Of a stretch of DNA of 64,000 nt, positions 50,823 through 63,420 are shown piece by piece. Made by a program: the position numbers and the translations under genes. The stretch's first letter is position 1, and each line of letters opens with the position of its first letter. Below the pieces are notes generated by a model, which searched no databases, was not told the origin of the DNA, and saw only the letters and a list, made by a program, of their open reading frames with translations. This stretch comes from Reticulitermes lucifugus (Eukaryota; Arthropoda; Insecta; Blattodea; Rhinotermitidae), in contig JAKCWW010000576.1 of NCBI GenBank assembly GCA_026260175.1, positions 32,379 through 96,378 on the forward strand, read 5' to 3'.

Positions 50823-51348
50823 TTTCATGACGCCAATGAATGCACATTTGACACACAAAACTATAGTCTAATGTTGTTCCTACATGTTTCGGCTTCATTT
50901 ACGCTCTCTTCAGGTATCTTTACACCAGAATTAAAACTTACTCAAATATAATATATGAAAAAAGTAATTCACTTTATATTACAGCATTCTTGCAGCCATT
51001 GTCAACGTATATGTTTCTTAATTTGTGATTAAGATGGTAGAGACATTTTAAAAGGTAAAACACATTAAAAACAAAAAACAAACAAATACATTTTACAGCG
51101 TTTTCATTAAGTATGGTGAAAATGTGTGTACATGGGCTGTAGTTTTTCTTTTGCATGCAAAAATTTAGGTTTGTCTTCGATCCTTCGTGAATGCTGTCAT
51201 ATAATACGAATTACTTTTGTAATGCATTATATTTTATTAAGTTTTCAAGTTTATGTAAGCTCCTTGAAGATGACGTAAATGACGCCGAAACATGTAGCAG
51301 CAATATAAGACTACATTTTTATGTATTAAATGTGCATTCGTTGGTGTT
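50823..51348. mobile_element. Inverted-repeat element carrying two hammerhead-like motifs
   Basis: The left arm (about 50823-50965) and right arm (about 51219-51348) are diverged inverted copies. The outer parts share GTGCATTC, ATTGG/GTTGG and GAAACATGTAG..GCAA-type text. The inner parts share ATATTTTATTAAGTTTT. The minus strand at 50876-50920 has CTGAAGA then CCGAAACATGTAGG. The plus strand at 51262-51300 has TTGAAGATGACG then GCCGAAACATGTAG. Stem II is weak in both. The centre, about 250 bp, has no coding sequence. The two motifs face outward. Confidence 0.65.
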
Positions 51349-54300
51349 ATGAATGAATAATTTTGTCAAGATGCACGAAATGAACAGTGTCAAAATTACT
51401 GTACATTAGTTTGTTGGCTTAGGTGTCAGTTACTAGAAACAGGGATTAGCACACTTTATAATACTAGGATCTAGTGATCCTTCTTTATTGTCTGTCATTT
51501 ATGCATACTCAGGGGCTGTGAGATATCGACCGAATTGAAGCTACATGGCGGAGGTGTCCAATAGACGGGTTTACCAGGCAGCTTCGTTGACACTTTTCAT
51601 TTTCATTACGTATTATCAAAATTGTTAAAAATAAATTACGGAGATGAAGAAGAAAACTTCTCTAACATGTCGAAGTATATTCAGTGTAGTGCAGATCATA
51701 AATTGCGCATCTGATAACATTTACACTTTTCCCTTTCCCACGGCATAGCTCATCCTTATAACACGGTTGGAGACGCCCTCCAAGTAAGGCGATAAACCCC
51801 AGCAGAATGGAAAAATAGATTAAGGCCGATTGGGAATAGGGTGCTGAGGGTAGTGTTTGGACCTAAAAGGGCAATAATATTACAATAAGGGAAAAAGTTT
51901 TTTAAAGAGGAACTTTGTAAGTTTTACGCTTCACCATAGGTTAATATTATGACCAATACAGACAGGTTTTATGACCAGGGTAAATGAAAGGTGAGAAATG
52001 TATACAAAGTTGTGGTCTGAAAACCACAAGAAAAGGCGCCACTTATGATGCACAGGCGTGGAAATGGAATCAGGAGTTTTAATAAACTATTGTGAGAGCG
52101 TGGCCTTAACCTTTGCCTCAGCATAGAGTCCAGCTAACGGGCTCTTATGAACATAGTAATCATTAGCTCACTTGTTCCATAAACGGCGAGGCGATTTGTT
52201 TCTTGACTACCTGAACAAATGGTAGGTGCTCAAATAGGACTCTCTCCGACGGGATGATTAGTCAAAAGACTGAAGCAAGCCAAACTGACAGGAGTCCGCT
52301 TGTGTCTGTAACATGATTTATTTTCCATCTTGACATAATCACTCGCTACATGAAGTAAGTAACTTCCGAAACACACAGTAGGCCTAGACAGCACACTAAT
52401 TATATAAGTCACTGAAGCGTTTGAAAATTGCGCTTCTCCATATTTAATTAAAGTTTAAAGAAAAATAAAAGGAACTGGAACTGAAGAACCTAGGAGTTGC
52501 AAATGGAACTCGCCCTGCATACGAAACCCCTTGCAGTTTCTCGTAACCCACACCATTCTGCTCTCTTTCACTGTTTCCGCTTTGCCACCCGCCCTCTTGA
52601 ACTACCCTCTAAACAATTTGCTTCTGAAATACTTAAGAGATGAGACTACGAAATAAGCATTTTCCCTTTTTTTTATCGGCAAGTTGTAGGTAAGGAGACA
52701 CTAAAAGAAACGATTCAGTCTGTTAACAAATGAGCTTAGACAACGAACTGATTCAGTATGTCGTTCCTCACCATAATGTTAATCACACTTTGACTTAAAA
52801 GCGAACCCAACACTCAAAACGCCGTTTGTAAGTCTGCCGCTAGGCCTGACCTGCTTTATGCTTGTCATTCCGTCTAAATCTGAGTGAAGATATCTGATAG
52901 TGTAGCATGCACGTGTCTTAGAGTCTGTTACAGCCTACCACGCAATTTTGTTTAAATTTCTGGGTTCTGTTAATGATCAGTAAGTTTACGTTATTAAACT
53001 AAATAGTAGGGCGTAAGTAACTCCTTCAAACTGAATATTCCACACTACTAAAGCAATAGAGAAATGTATCTTTTGTCTCTAAGTATCATAACTCTAAGCA
53101 GTTTGCTGTAAAATCAATTCCTCGTCCAGGCCCCAAGTTCGAGTATCATCCCCTTCAACTCTTCCAGTCTGGTTACTCTCGGATATTCTCCATATGTTTA
53201 GGCCGTCCCCTCATTCCTGACTAGACTTTGTATATTTAAATACAAGTAGTTCCGAGAAGTCATAACCCTACTTTCATGTCGAATAGATTTACAGTTCCAC
53301 GTGTCTGTTTCTTAATAACAATTGTAATTTTATGCAGTTTTTTTAAGGCTCTTAGACTCTACTACTTTACAGATTCTTTGTACTTTTACTACTTTAAAGG
53401 TTCTGTATACGTTAAATATGTCAGATATAACCTCAATGTTTTACTTTCGCGCCATATTTTTAATGCTGACTTATAAGTCTGTATCATACCAAATATGTAC
53501 TTATTTTTATTACTACCTAGTGCCAAAATTCACGTGCCTGCCTGTAGTGGTTAACTAATTATAGCCTTCAAACCGAAAGCTAAAAAATAATATTTGCACT
53601 CTTCCCATATTGTTCGTTCACATTATACAGAGGTAATAAACAAATTATGTTTCCCAAGAACTATAACCACACATCATTATCAAACCATAAAGTAAATGGC
53701 GCCGGTGTCGCTCCCACCTCAATTTCGCGCATCCGCATGTAGAAATTAGAATTTAAGCGTTGGAGTGGTCTTTAATAGTATAATGTTCGTAAAAGTTCTG
53801 TGAAAATCTGTCAATGGTTCAAAAGTTGAAATTGTGACATAAACGGGGGCTCAAGCACGCACGCGCGCACGAACACACATCATGGTAAAGTCGTAAACCT
53901 ACCTTTATTCTTCTAACAACGTAATGGAAGCTACAAACAGTAGAAATGTTTATTACGTAATGATACAGAAATTATTACAAATGCCCTGTTCGATCCAATG
54001 AATTGGAGTTACCAAAGAATCGCCTGGATTTATAATGTATTGTTACTATCGTGTAATCAGTTTCGAAGTATAAATTTTCTGTTGTCTTAATACGGAGTCA
54101 CAATCTTTCTCGCAACCAAACCAAGAATATCTGCGGACGTAAAACTGAATAAGGAATGGTAAATTAAATTCTAATTTTGTTTAAATCGTCGTGTGGGTGT
54201 GTGTGTGTTCATGTGTTGATGTGTATATCTGTGATTTTGTTTGATTAAAATGTCAGATATTTCCCATCTCCTACTAAATCAGAAATCTATGTCTACATTT

Positions 54301-55190
54301 TGAAAAGGATTCTAAAAATGTTCCAATAATGTTATCAAATTCTTCCTGTGATTTATTGAACATTGCACTTCCTTTGTACCCCAGTTTCTATGGAAACACG
54401 AAATCGTTACCATTGTATTTTTTTCCTTCAGGATTTCGCCCTGCAACTAAGGTTCATTCGTGGGTGGGACGTTTCTTAAGCCGAGGTGACTACGTGTGTC
54501 TAGTTTGTATTCCGGTCCAGAAAAGGCTAACGATGGAAAAGAGTAGTCTGTGTGTCGCCTGGCCTTTTCTTGTTCGTTCTTGGCATCATGTACAGAGCAG
54601 CATCATAACACTTCTGCAACTTGCCTCCAGGCTACAGCTAATTTATGTATACCGAGAAGCAAAATAATGTTTTATGCCACCTAAGTCATTTCAGTGAATG
54701 TATACTGAAATGCTCAAATATCCACGACGAAGACGCTCTGAACTGCTAGTATACTTTCAGGTGTTTTCAAGCACTATCTCATGATCCGTAACTCTCCCTT
54801 ATATCTTCGGTGGACTCTTTTCATAATTTCAATTCTTATTTGTGGTTTATTATTACTATTAAGCATGTTATTTATTTTTATGCATTCAGTTCCTTCTCCA
54901 GCTGCAACCGAACATTGTGGCTTTGTGTGGAGTGCTTCATATTCTGGAGGTTTCGGTGTCATATCTCGGCCCTGAAGCCGGATACCATTACTGAGACATT
55001 TGTGTTTGAGCTCACGCACTCTAAATACGGTATTAGTACCTTATACTAGGCCACAACTGCTGCTCTCCATGTTATTTCCAGTTCGCCCTCACTAATCCTT
55101 TATCATTCATTACTACGTTGTCTGCCTTACTGGCAGCGTCTACAATTAAGTATTAAATATACTTAAGTACTCGTACCATGCATCTTGTCA

Positions 55191-55392
55191 TAATCATTAC
55201 ATCAAACCAACGCACGCCGTAGACAAAATACATGCATAAGTTATTATAAAAACCCCTGTTGTTGTTTCTGCATTCCTTTCTATCGAACGCCCCCCTGAGG
55301 ATGGCACCTTAGTGCTGAAACATGTAGGGGTTTTTGTAATAAGTTACGTTTATATTTTGTCTAGCGCATGAGTTGGTTTGATGTAATGATAC
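55191..55392. mobile_element. Inverted-repeat element with a hammerhead motif in its loop
   Basis: The left arm 55191-55257 (ATCATTACATCAAACCAAC ... TAAAAACCCCT) is an inverted copy of 55326-55392 (AGGGGTTTTTGTAATAAG ... TTGGTTTGATGTAATGAT) with scattered substitutions. The 68-bp loop contains the hammerhead-like motif listed separately. Short ACTTAAGTA palindromes lie just outside both arms. There is no ORF inside. Confidence 0.75.
55290..55331 (+). ncRNA. Hammerhead ribozyme-like motif with strong stem I
   Basis: The core CTGAGGA (55295-55301) fits CUGANGA with N7 = G. GGCAC (55303-55307) pairs with GTGCT (55312-55316; one G-U) with loop CTTA. GAAAC is at 55317-55321, then ATGTA, a palindromic ACATGT and a UA dinucleotide. 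CCCC upstream and GGGG downstream form a four-pair stem I. All conserved core positions I can check are present. Stem III is too short for a stable monomer. Confidence 0.7.
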
Positions 55393-56724
55393 TTAAGTAC
55401 CTCAGCTGTTTTTACAATTTCGTCTTCTGTATGTAAGCCTGTTGATAAATATAGAATTGTTGACAATTCTGCTGTTATAATTTGTCGAGAATAAATTTTT
55501 ATACAGTTGAGTTAGTAGAAAGACTGAGAGCGTTGCGTAGCAGAAATTCCTTACTGTGCCGCAGAGCCGAGTTCTGGACAGGACTGTTACTCTATCTAAT
55601 ATAAATCACCAAAACAGATTTTACTACGCCATACGTCAACATCATTAGGCTTTACAATAAAAGCACGGTGGCTCACCAAAAAAGAGCCATGTGTTCTGTC
55701 TATACATTAGCGACGTACGAGTATATAGATACGAACTTTGTAATAGCTTTAATGTGAAATACAATACTACACGACAGTCTAAGACGACCGTGCAGGCAAC
55801 CTCTATTACAATGGCAGGGAAACACTAATTGCTTGCTAGCAAACTACGTCTCTTGGCCACCTCGTTAGAATCACATAAGATCTCTATCTCTGTCTTGCGC
55901 TTGTTACCTCACCGACGAAATCCCTCAATTAGGAACGGGGATTTTGTTGGCTCTAGTCTTCAAATAAAACATTCCGCCTGACGTATGAACAATAAATCAA
56001 TATTTTCTTGTTATAGTATAGAGTTGTGTCGAATTTTTAGATATCTTCAACTACGTTTATCTATTTATGGCTGTTTACAATGGTATAATTGTAGTGTCGA
56101 CATAGTCGATAATCCGTCCTGAAATGTCTGGCTTCAGTAACAGATGTGTATGCTATCTCCTGGCTCCAGCATTAACAAAGCGAACTGATAGCTTTGCATA
56201 GAAGTTAGGATTTCCTGAACTCGGAGTAGAAGATCCTTAACTACTTTTCAAGCCACGGACTCTATATGTGTGGTACGTTTGTTACCTGTTTATGTAATAG
56301 GACTAAATGTTAATTGGGTCCCTGTCACCATGACGGCGCGTCCCCAGATTGCGGGAGGAGGAGACGGCCATCAACTAGCAGGGTAGCTATGAATAGTATT
56401 TAATAAGCAGTCCCGAACAGCCGACAAGGGGTGATCTACTTTGAGGGTTGGAAGAAGGGCTAACAACTCCTCACCTTAAGAAAGTATGTTACAAAATCCT
56501 TTACGAGATCTCGGATAGAGATAGTATTAGTCTCACATTTGTGTTTAGACACGTATTTTTCTATACTAAAGTAGCCTTTAAATTTCGACAATATACAAAT
56601 CTACAGTTAAATAGTGATTTTTAAAAAGAATATGAGAATTAAGTCAGTTTACGTGTTCAGTATTCCCAGTCTTCAAGTTACGAACACAAATCTGCAGATG
56701 ACAGGGGCCAGAACGGTCGATACC

Positions 56725-56925
56725 TTGCAAAAACCTAAAACAGCCTGACGACCCGCGAAACCCCAACAACGTGACGACTGTCGACGTCTGACAAATTTAT
56801 ATCGTGGCGCTCTCAAACATTCTAGTAACCTCCAAGCACGTGACACCTCCCACAACCTGATGAGCGGCCAACCTCCGACAACATCATAACGCGATAATCT
56901 CCAACAACCTAATGACCTCACACTT
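56725..56925. repeat. Degenerate short tandem repeat (CAACCTgATGAcct-like)
   Basis: Recurrent pieces such as CCCACAACCTGATGAGCGG, CCGACAACATCATAACGCG and CCAACAACCTAATGACC occur at roughly 22-26-bp spacing. On the minus strand this gives an arginine- and tryptophan-rich 82-codon frame (56673-56921) that is probably repeat-derived. Confidence 0.5.
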
Positions 56926-58197
56926 TAAACACAAAACTATTACAGTAATATATTTTAATAATAATATGCTATAGATATTCGGACGCATTGATATTGGCCT
57001 AGAGTGCTAGATAATTTTAGTGCCATTTTATGCCTACAATCTCTTTTGTGTTGCAGACATTTGACGTTCCTGAATTTTGTAATGCAGCCTTTTCGACAGG
57101 CTATAAGACTGTAGATCTAATTTCATATGAAAGGACAGATTTAAATGGAGAGATGAGCGCGTTTGTAATTGAAACTGCTACACTGAGGCCCTAGTAAGTC
57201 AAATAACTTCAAAATGAGGCAGTGCAAACTACTTCTCTTACAAAAGGAGAAAGAAGGAGTAGGAAAAAAGCAAGAAAGGTATTTAGAAAGGAGAGGTTGA
57301 ACTCTGAAAGAAATAAAGAAATGATGAGATAAAGAGATGAAAGGAACAGTGGGTAAAGAAAGAAAGAGAATTACAGATGTGTACATATTTGTACGTATGT
57401 AGTATGAACCCTTGTTCTTATGTGGCTCGAAATATTTGTTACGCATGGTGTAGTGTTTTTTATCTAGAACTAGACGCAGCCTCTGTTTAAACAAAAATCT
57501 CCCTGAAATATAAAAGTTTTCAGGCCAATATGCTTTCCATTTTAAGTAAATTTTTTGTACATAGGTAACATTAGCGACTTTATATGCGTTGCATTGGGCT
57601 CCGTCCTGTGCGCTTATCGAGTACTCCGACAAGTGACTTTGGATTCAGGTTAGGCCATCGACCAGCAACTGTCCACAGGCCAAATGCTATTCCATCTGAC
57701 CGAAACGTTCGGGTATTTCAGTACATGACACGTGACCGCCTCCTCCTCCTTGTCTTGATTACTACTGCCGATTTCCACGGTAAGGCTCAAAAATTGTCTT
57801 CAGTAATTCTGCATTGTAAGCATTCCCACTAAAAAGGTAATATCTCTTTAATACGAGTAGCAAGGTGTCTAAAATTTCATCCATCTTGCGTAAAAGTCGG
57901 GATGACCCAGCCGCACGAAAGAGGGTGAGAGAAACGGGGCCTATCCCTTGGAACACAACTCCTGTTTGCTTCAACTTGCACATGCTCACTAAGACCCCCC
58001 CCTCCCCAACTAGCACAAAATAGTAAATTATACGTAGGAAGTTCGCAGTTGTACACTCCACGGATTTGTGAGGGTAGAGCTTACCCTGGTCTTGATTAAG
58101 CACGGAGACATGTAGACTAACATGTGTGCGGATGTAGTGTATAGCGTCACGTGTTACTAAGATCAAAAATGAGTCTTCCATTCAATATTCTAGTCAG

Positions 58198-58482
58198 TAT
58201 AGGCTACAGATTGCCGATCCCAGAGGCCGCGTGGTCTAAGGCGTAGGTCTGCGGCCGTTCGCTTGCTGGGATTGCGGGTTCGAATCCCCCACGGGCATAG
58301 ATGTCTGTCTCGTGAGTATTGTGTCTTGTCAGGTAGAGGTCTCGGCGACGGGCTGGTCCCTCGTCCAGAAAAGTCCTACCAAGTGTGGTGTGTCTGAGTG
58401 TGATCGTGAAGCGTCGATAATGAGGAGGCCCTGGCCCACTAAGGGCTGTTGGGCCATGAAAAAATATATAGCCTACTTATTG
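58198..58482 (+). mobile_element. Complete tRNA-derived SINE (family B) with diverged target duplication
   Basis: The head GAGGCCGCGTGGTCTAAGGC (about 58224-58243) resembles the A-box region of Leu/Ser-type tRNAs. GGTTCGAATCC at 58277-58287 is a perfect B box. The body runs through GGTCTCGGCGACGGGCTGG to AAGGGCTGTTGGGCCATG and a short A-tail. TATAGGCTACAGATTG (58198-58213) and TATAGCCTACTTATTG (58467-58482) match at 13 of 16 positions and are the likely target duplication. It is not a functional tRNA, because the acceptor stem is not closed. Confidence 0.8.
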
Positions 58483-59104
58483 AACTATACCGGCTCCCCA
58501 GCATGACGTAATGCTAGTAAAAATTGAATTTAATTAAGAACATAATCAGTATTCTGAGAAAACGTGATGGGTAATTACATTGTGCTTTAGTGCACTTGTA
58601 CAAAAGTAGCTTCATTAAAATACAGAAGTTTTTAATTCAAGGACGTAATATTTTGTCGTATGTTTTTACCTTTAACCTTTTCCACGCTTAGAAGTACTGT
58701 TTCACTTCCTCTTCTTATGTAACATACATTAAGCTTGTAGTGAACTACAAATATTTAATGAAGGTGTCAGGTTGTGGGACTGGTTTCTGTCCACGGATGT
58801 CACTTAACCAAACACAGTAAGATAAATTAATTTGGAAATGATATAGCGGTCTTTAGCATGAAAGCACGTAACGGTTTAGACTGCAGTATCTCACGATAAA
58901 CCGCCTTCTAAACACACTATTAAATACAACTAAGCAAGTTGACTTATGCAGTAGAACTTCTGACTTGTATTTTGGAAGAACTCATTCCGAATTTCGGCCT
59001 GAATACCAATGGTCCGGAGGTTTTCATTGGTCTCTTTGTCACTCGAGGCACATGCAGAGACATTACCTCAAATTAGGCAAATTACGTCTTTACAATTCAG
59101 TAAC

Positions 59105-59476
59105 ACTAATCCTACTATTCGACACTGTGACGCAGTTGGTTGGCACTGCGCTGCAAGCTGCAAGGTCGCGGGCTCGATTCTCTATGGGGTCATTGGGATT
59201 TTCCATTGACTTAATCATTCCGGGCGCACTGCGGTCCTGGGGTCGACTCAGCCTGTAACAAATGAGTACCAGGAATATCTCCTGGGGGGTAGAAGTGGTT
59301 CGTGCGTAGGGTTGACAACCTTGCCACCTTCTGGGAACCTTAACCTCCTACAGCCCTCAGCGCTTGTCCAGGCCTGTATAGGGATTGCTTTACCTATTTA
59401 CTATTCGACGCTACAGACCTATACTCTGAGCTACTGGTAGTGTTGTTAAATAAAACATAAGTAAATAAATAAATAG
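59105..59476 (+). mobile_element. tRNA-derived SINE (family D) with TAAA-type tail
   Basis: The head contains GACGCAGTTGGTTGGCACTG (A-box region) and GGCTCGATTC (59171-59180, B box). The body has GGGGTCATTGGGATTTTCC, CTGGGGTCGACTCAGCCTG and CCTTGCCACCTTCTGGG, and the tail is TGTTAAATAAAA then TAAATAAATAAAT. A (TAAA)n tail points to mobilisation by a LINE that recognises such an end. A truncated relative lies at 8229-8275. No target duplication was identified with confidence. Confidence 0.75.
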
Positions 59477-60353
59477 ATATTCCGTTACAAATACTTCGAA
59501 CGGGAGGTCGTATGTTAACCCGGGATTTAGGGAGGACATTACACGGACACGACTAAAGAGAGTGTATAACCTGTCGTCACAAGTACGGTGTACTATTCAC
59601 ATATGGGATTATTATTTTTGCATTCAACTCTTTTATTAATCCACTTTAACGAAAATTAGGATTAAAAATGGGCTGATTGGATTTTAGAAACTTAATACCG
59701 AGAAGTTTTAAAATTACAGTTTTTCCACTTCTCAACGTCTTTACATAAATTTAAAATATCGTTTAGTCCTCGCCGGCTCCCAGCCGTATTATGAAGTTTT
59801 CTGTGAAATATAAGCAAAAAAGTATTTACTGCGAGTCCGTGTAACGTGGTCATCCATAATGCAGGACGATTTAGGGATGAAAGTGGAAAGTGAGGGTTTA
59901 AATCCCTCTTACGTGTATTCGCTCGTTAAGCCTACAAGGAGATGATGTCAGCGGGACCTTCATATTATTTTACACGTCAGAGCTTTCCCTGAAGCACACA
60001 AGCTGCAAGTTTTACGTTACTACAGCACACTGCACAAAACATGCAACTTAGCCTTTATATACACGACCCGTTCTTTCGGTCAGTTTGCTTTAAGATAGAA
60101 ACTGACGAGCCGATTCATTAGTTGTTATTCGGTTCATGGATGCTGTTAGTTGCCTTACGACCGGCTATCCTGAATTATTCTTGTGACTGTCTTCATTTCC
60201 TTTCAGAAAATTCTGGGATTGCACCACAAAGCACATCAAAACCGTTTCCTTCCACGATCCTTCTATTCACCATTCACTGTGACGCTGTATGACCTCTCAT
60301 TTGAGAATGCTTAGTTAAGTGAACTAATAAGCTTGAACTCCACTGTCAGCATT

Positions 60354-60790
60354 ACAGTCTTCTGGGATGTGACGCCGTGTAGGTCGATAGAAATGTACCA
60401 AACTTTCGGGGGTATGACGCCGTTTAGTTTGATAGTTGGTACAAAACTTTCGGGGGTATGACGCCGTATCTTTTGATAGATGGGTACCAACATTTCGGGG
60501 GTATGACTCCGTATAGGTTGATAGATGGTACCAAACTTTCGGAGGTATGACGCCGTATAATTTGATAGATGGGTACCAACATTTCGGGGGTATGACGCCG
60601 TATTGTTTGATAGATGGGTACCAACATTTCGGGGATATGACGCCGTATAGTTTGATAGGTGGTACCAAACTTTCGGAGGTATGACGCCGTATTGTTTGAT
60701 AGATGGTACCAAACTTTCGGGGGTATGGCGCCTTATATTTTGATAGATGGGTAGCAACATTTCGGGTATGTGACGGTGTGTAATTCGATA
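60354..60790. repeat. 44/45-bp minisatellite, about ten copies
   Basis: The anchor GACGCCG (with variants) recurs at 60371, 60415, 60460, 60505, 60549, 60594, 60639, 60683, 60727 and 60772, so units alternate between 44 and 45 bp. Two unit types exist: GGGTACCAACATTTCGGG (45) and GGTACCAAACTTTCGG (44). Because lengths differ by one base, all three minus-strand frames stay open for part of the array. The resulting apparent proteins (GVIPPKVWYHLSN type) are artefacts. Confidence 0.95.
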
Positions 60791-61146
60791 ATTATATACA
60801 TTTCGAAGGGATCTAATGCCTCCGTTTTCTAGTCACAACACTGATGTACCCTTAGAGACTTCGGAGACTAAAGAACAGAATGCAAGAAAAAATTAAAATT
60901 GATCTGAGAGAACGGCGTATGTGTTTGGAAAAGGACTGAGCTGACTTGGGATATTGTCCAGGGGCATATTATTATGAAGATGAGAATGAAATTTAGAGTT
61001 CCACAAAACGTGGGGAATTCCTTAACCGAGCAAGTGTTGCCTGTCTAAGTACGTGTTCCATGTAGTTAGCCTAGCATTCATTGCACGCTATAAATATTCA
61101 CTCCAAGATTCAAATACCGGTTTCCATTCTAAAGACAGGCACTTAC

Positions 61147-61202
61147 GTATATTATATATGATATATATGTTATATATACTATATAAATATATATTATACA
61201 TT
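61147..61202. repeat. (AT)n-rich tract
   Basis: Alternating TATATA/ATATAT with interruptions such as GATATATATG. Low-complexity sequence. Confidence 0.85.
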
Positions 61203-62443
61203 TCTAAATTTGATACACAACTTGTTTCCTGGAATTTCTTCTATCATCTACGAAGTTTCGTGGCAAATGAATGTAAGTAGGTAAGAAGGAACAAAACTTA
61301 TTAAGACTGCTTTTTCTAAGCGTGAATTCTGGTTTATATCAGTGACTGTATAACAAAATACGTGATTCGATGTGGTTCATCGTATCTAGCACTCATCGTA
61401 AACGAATCATAGTTCTTCTCATTGTTGAAATCAGAATTCAAAGACTACTTTAAGCCTCTTCATTACTATTTCCTTTCTGATGCTTGCGTATTTACCCCCG
61501 ACTAGACTTGCACGTCGTCAGAACAGATCCCTTCAGTATTGTCTTCATTCGGCTAAAAAAACCGTTGGTGGACGGCGTACATATATTTAAAATTGCACGA
61601 ACTTCAGAATAACTTTTCAAGCAACGAAATGTGTTAATGTTAAAAGTAACCGTGCATTAAGGTTCTTTATTTATTAAAAATGCTTCCAGCTTTTAAAAAC
61701 GAAAAGTTAAACATCTCTGTTCCCATTATTCTTTCGTCCTGAATACCAAGTACTGTTTCTCGATTCAAGGGACTTTGCGCTTTCCTAATATATCCCGCGT
61801 GTAACATGAATCTATTAAAAACATCAACAAACGAGTCATAATTACAATTAACAAAATTTCAGGTGCAACCATGGAGTTTAAAAGATTTTGTTTTGCTTTT
61901 GCAATGAAGATTTTTAAAAGTGTACCTACCAGTTTTGCTGTGCCTGTCTGTCCGTCTTGCCGCATTTTATAACTGCTGACTGGCGTTTGTAGGATTTGCT
62001 GTTTAGGAGATTTACTATCATTTTTATCTGCTTGTCCTCATTTGGTTAAAATCGAACAAAAGTGTAGATACTTTGCCTGAAGGTTACATGCGTTTTACTG
62101 GCAAATCGACCGTAACGAAATAAGTATTCTTCTTATATAAAATGATTTAAAGAATCTTCGTAAATAGCAGTCCTACTTAAATACATATTTTAACTCTAAA
62201 CAAAACAGCGGAATGGAACTTCCCTGCTTTTAACTCTATCCATCTTCAGGGTAGTCGACTGCCTTGAAGACGGAGGAGTCAAGCGCCTCTAAAACTTCCG
62301 TAAAAATACCAATCAATATGGCTTTTTATCCCAGAAGGTTGTAAACTTTGTTCACAGTGCTGTTAGGCCCTAATATTACCACATAGTTAGAGGTAATATT
62401 AACCTCCCGTCCACTTCTATGTCTCCCAATTTCTCTCTTACCT

Positions 62444-62461
62444 TGCCCCCCCCACCCCCCC
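62444..62461. repeat. Poly(C) tract
   Basis: Two C runs separated by a single A (CCCCCCCCACCCCCCCC-like). Unusual in this AT-rich region. Confidence 0.85.
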
Positions 62462-63420
62462 CAGTACATTTATTATCCTACCGAAACGTGCCGCATGTTC
62501 CCGTAGTTTCATCCTTCGTAACTTGACTACCTTTGGCCTACACGATGAAGAATATAAATGTTGTAGCTCCTCATGAAATGTACTTTCCATTATTTTGCTC
62601 TTTCTTCCTTGTTATGCTCAACACTTTGTTGTAAACACCTTTAACCTTTATTCTTTATATATGACCAAAAGCAAGTTTCACGCCCATGTTAATGAAGAGC
62701 TAATACTTTACTTCGTTGTATTAAAATCTTTACCCTTGTAAATGGCACACAGAAAGACCATATTTTCTGAACTAAATGATTTATTTACAAGAATTTATTC
62801 GATATTGACAGTTAGTATCAACACAAAAGTTCGGAACGGAGCAAGGAATGGGTATCATAAAGCAACTTTTGTAAGTGACCACCAAAGTAAAAGAGAGCTA
62901 TGCGCTCTGCAACGAAAATAAAAGTAATATGGCTGCCGTCAGTGGGAAGGCAACAGATGTTGGCTGATAAATAATGAAAAGCATCGCCCCATAGAATCAC
63001 GTGAGTAATAGTCACTCCCCATAGCAATAGACCTTCTGTATGACATTGGTTATGATGTAATTATGTTTTCCATTAATTATGGGGCTACAAGTAACGTTAC
63101 TTGACGATGATATGAAAACGTAAACCTTGTATCAGAAAACTTTATAATCATGAAGTGCTCATTGTAAACGCTATAGTCACTGCGTTGTGTATTTGTCAGT
63201 AATAATATGTCCTGTCCTTGTATCTCTGTTCCCTGCAGTCTGTGTGTGTCACTTTTTCTCAGTATCGAAACTTCATTGCCATAAAACGGAACGGAACAAT
63301 AAATGTTTTATACTGCGTTATTTTTGAGTTCCTTAAAATACACGTGAATTACTGCTGCTTCCTTTTACATTCTAACAAGCCACCATTTACGACCATACCA
63401 CATTCGACTCTGTAGTCAAG

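Noticed and set aside
58221-58300. Functional tRNA gene
   Set aside because: A and B boxes are good, but acceptor and anticodon stems do not close and a SINE body follows.
60311-60760. 149-codon minus-strand repeat protein
   Set aside because: It follows a 44/45-bp minisatellite that shifts frame between units; three frames are equally open.
62228-62275. CATCTTCAGGG ... CCTTGAAGACGG facing motifs
   Set aside because: Core-like words occur but no GAAA strand follows in either direction.
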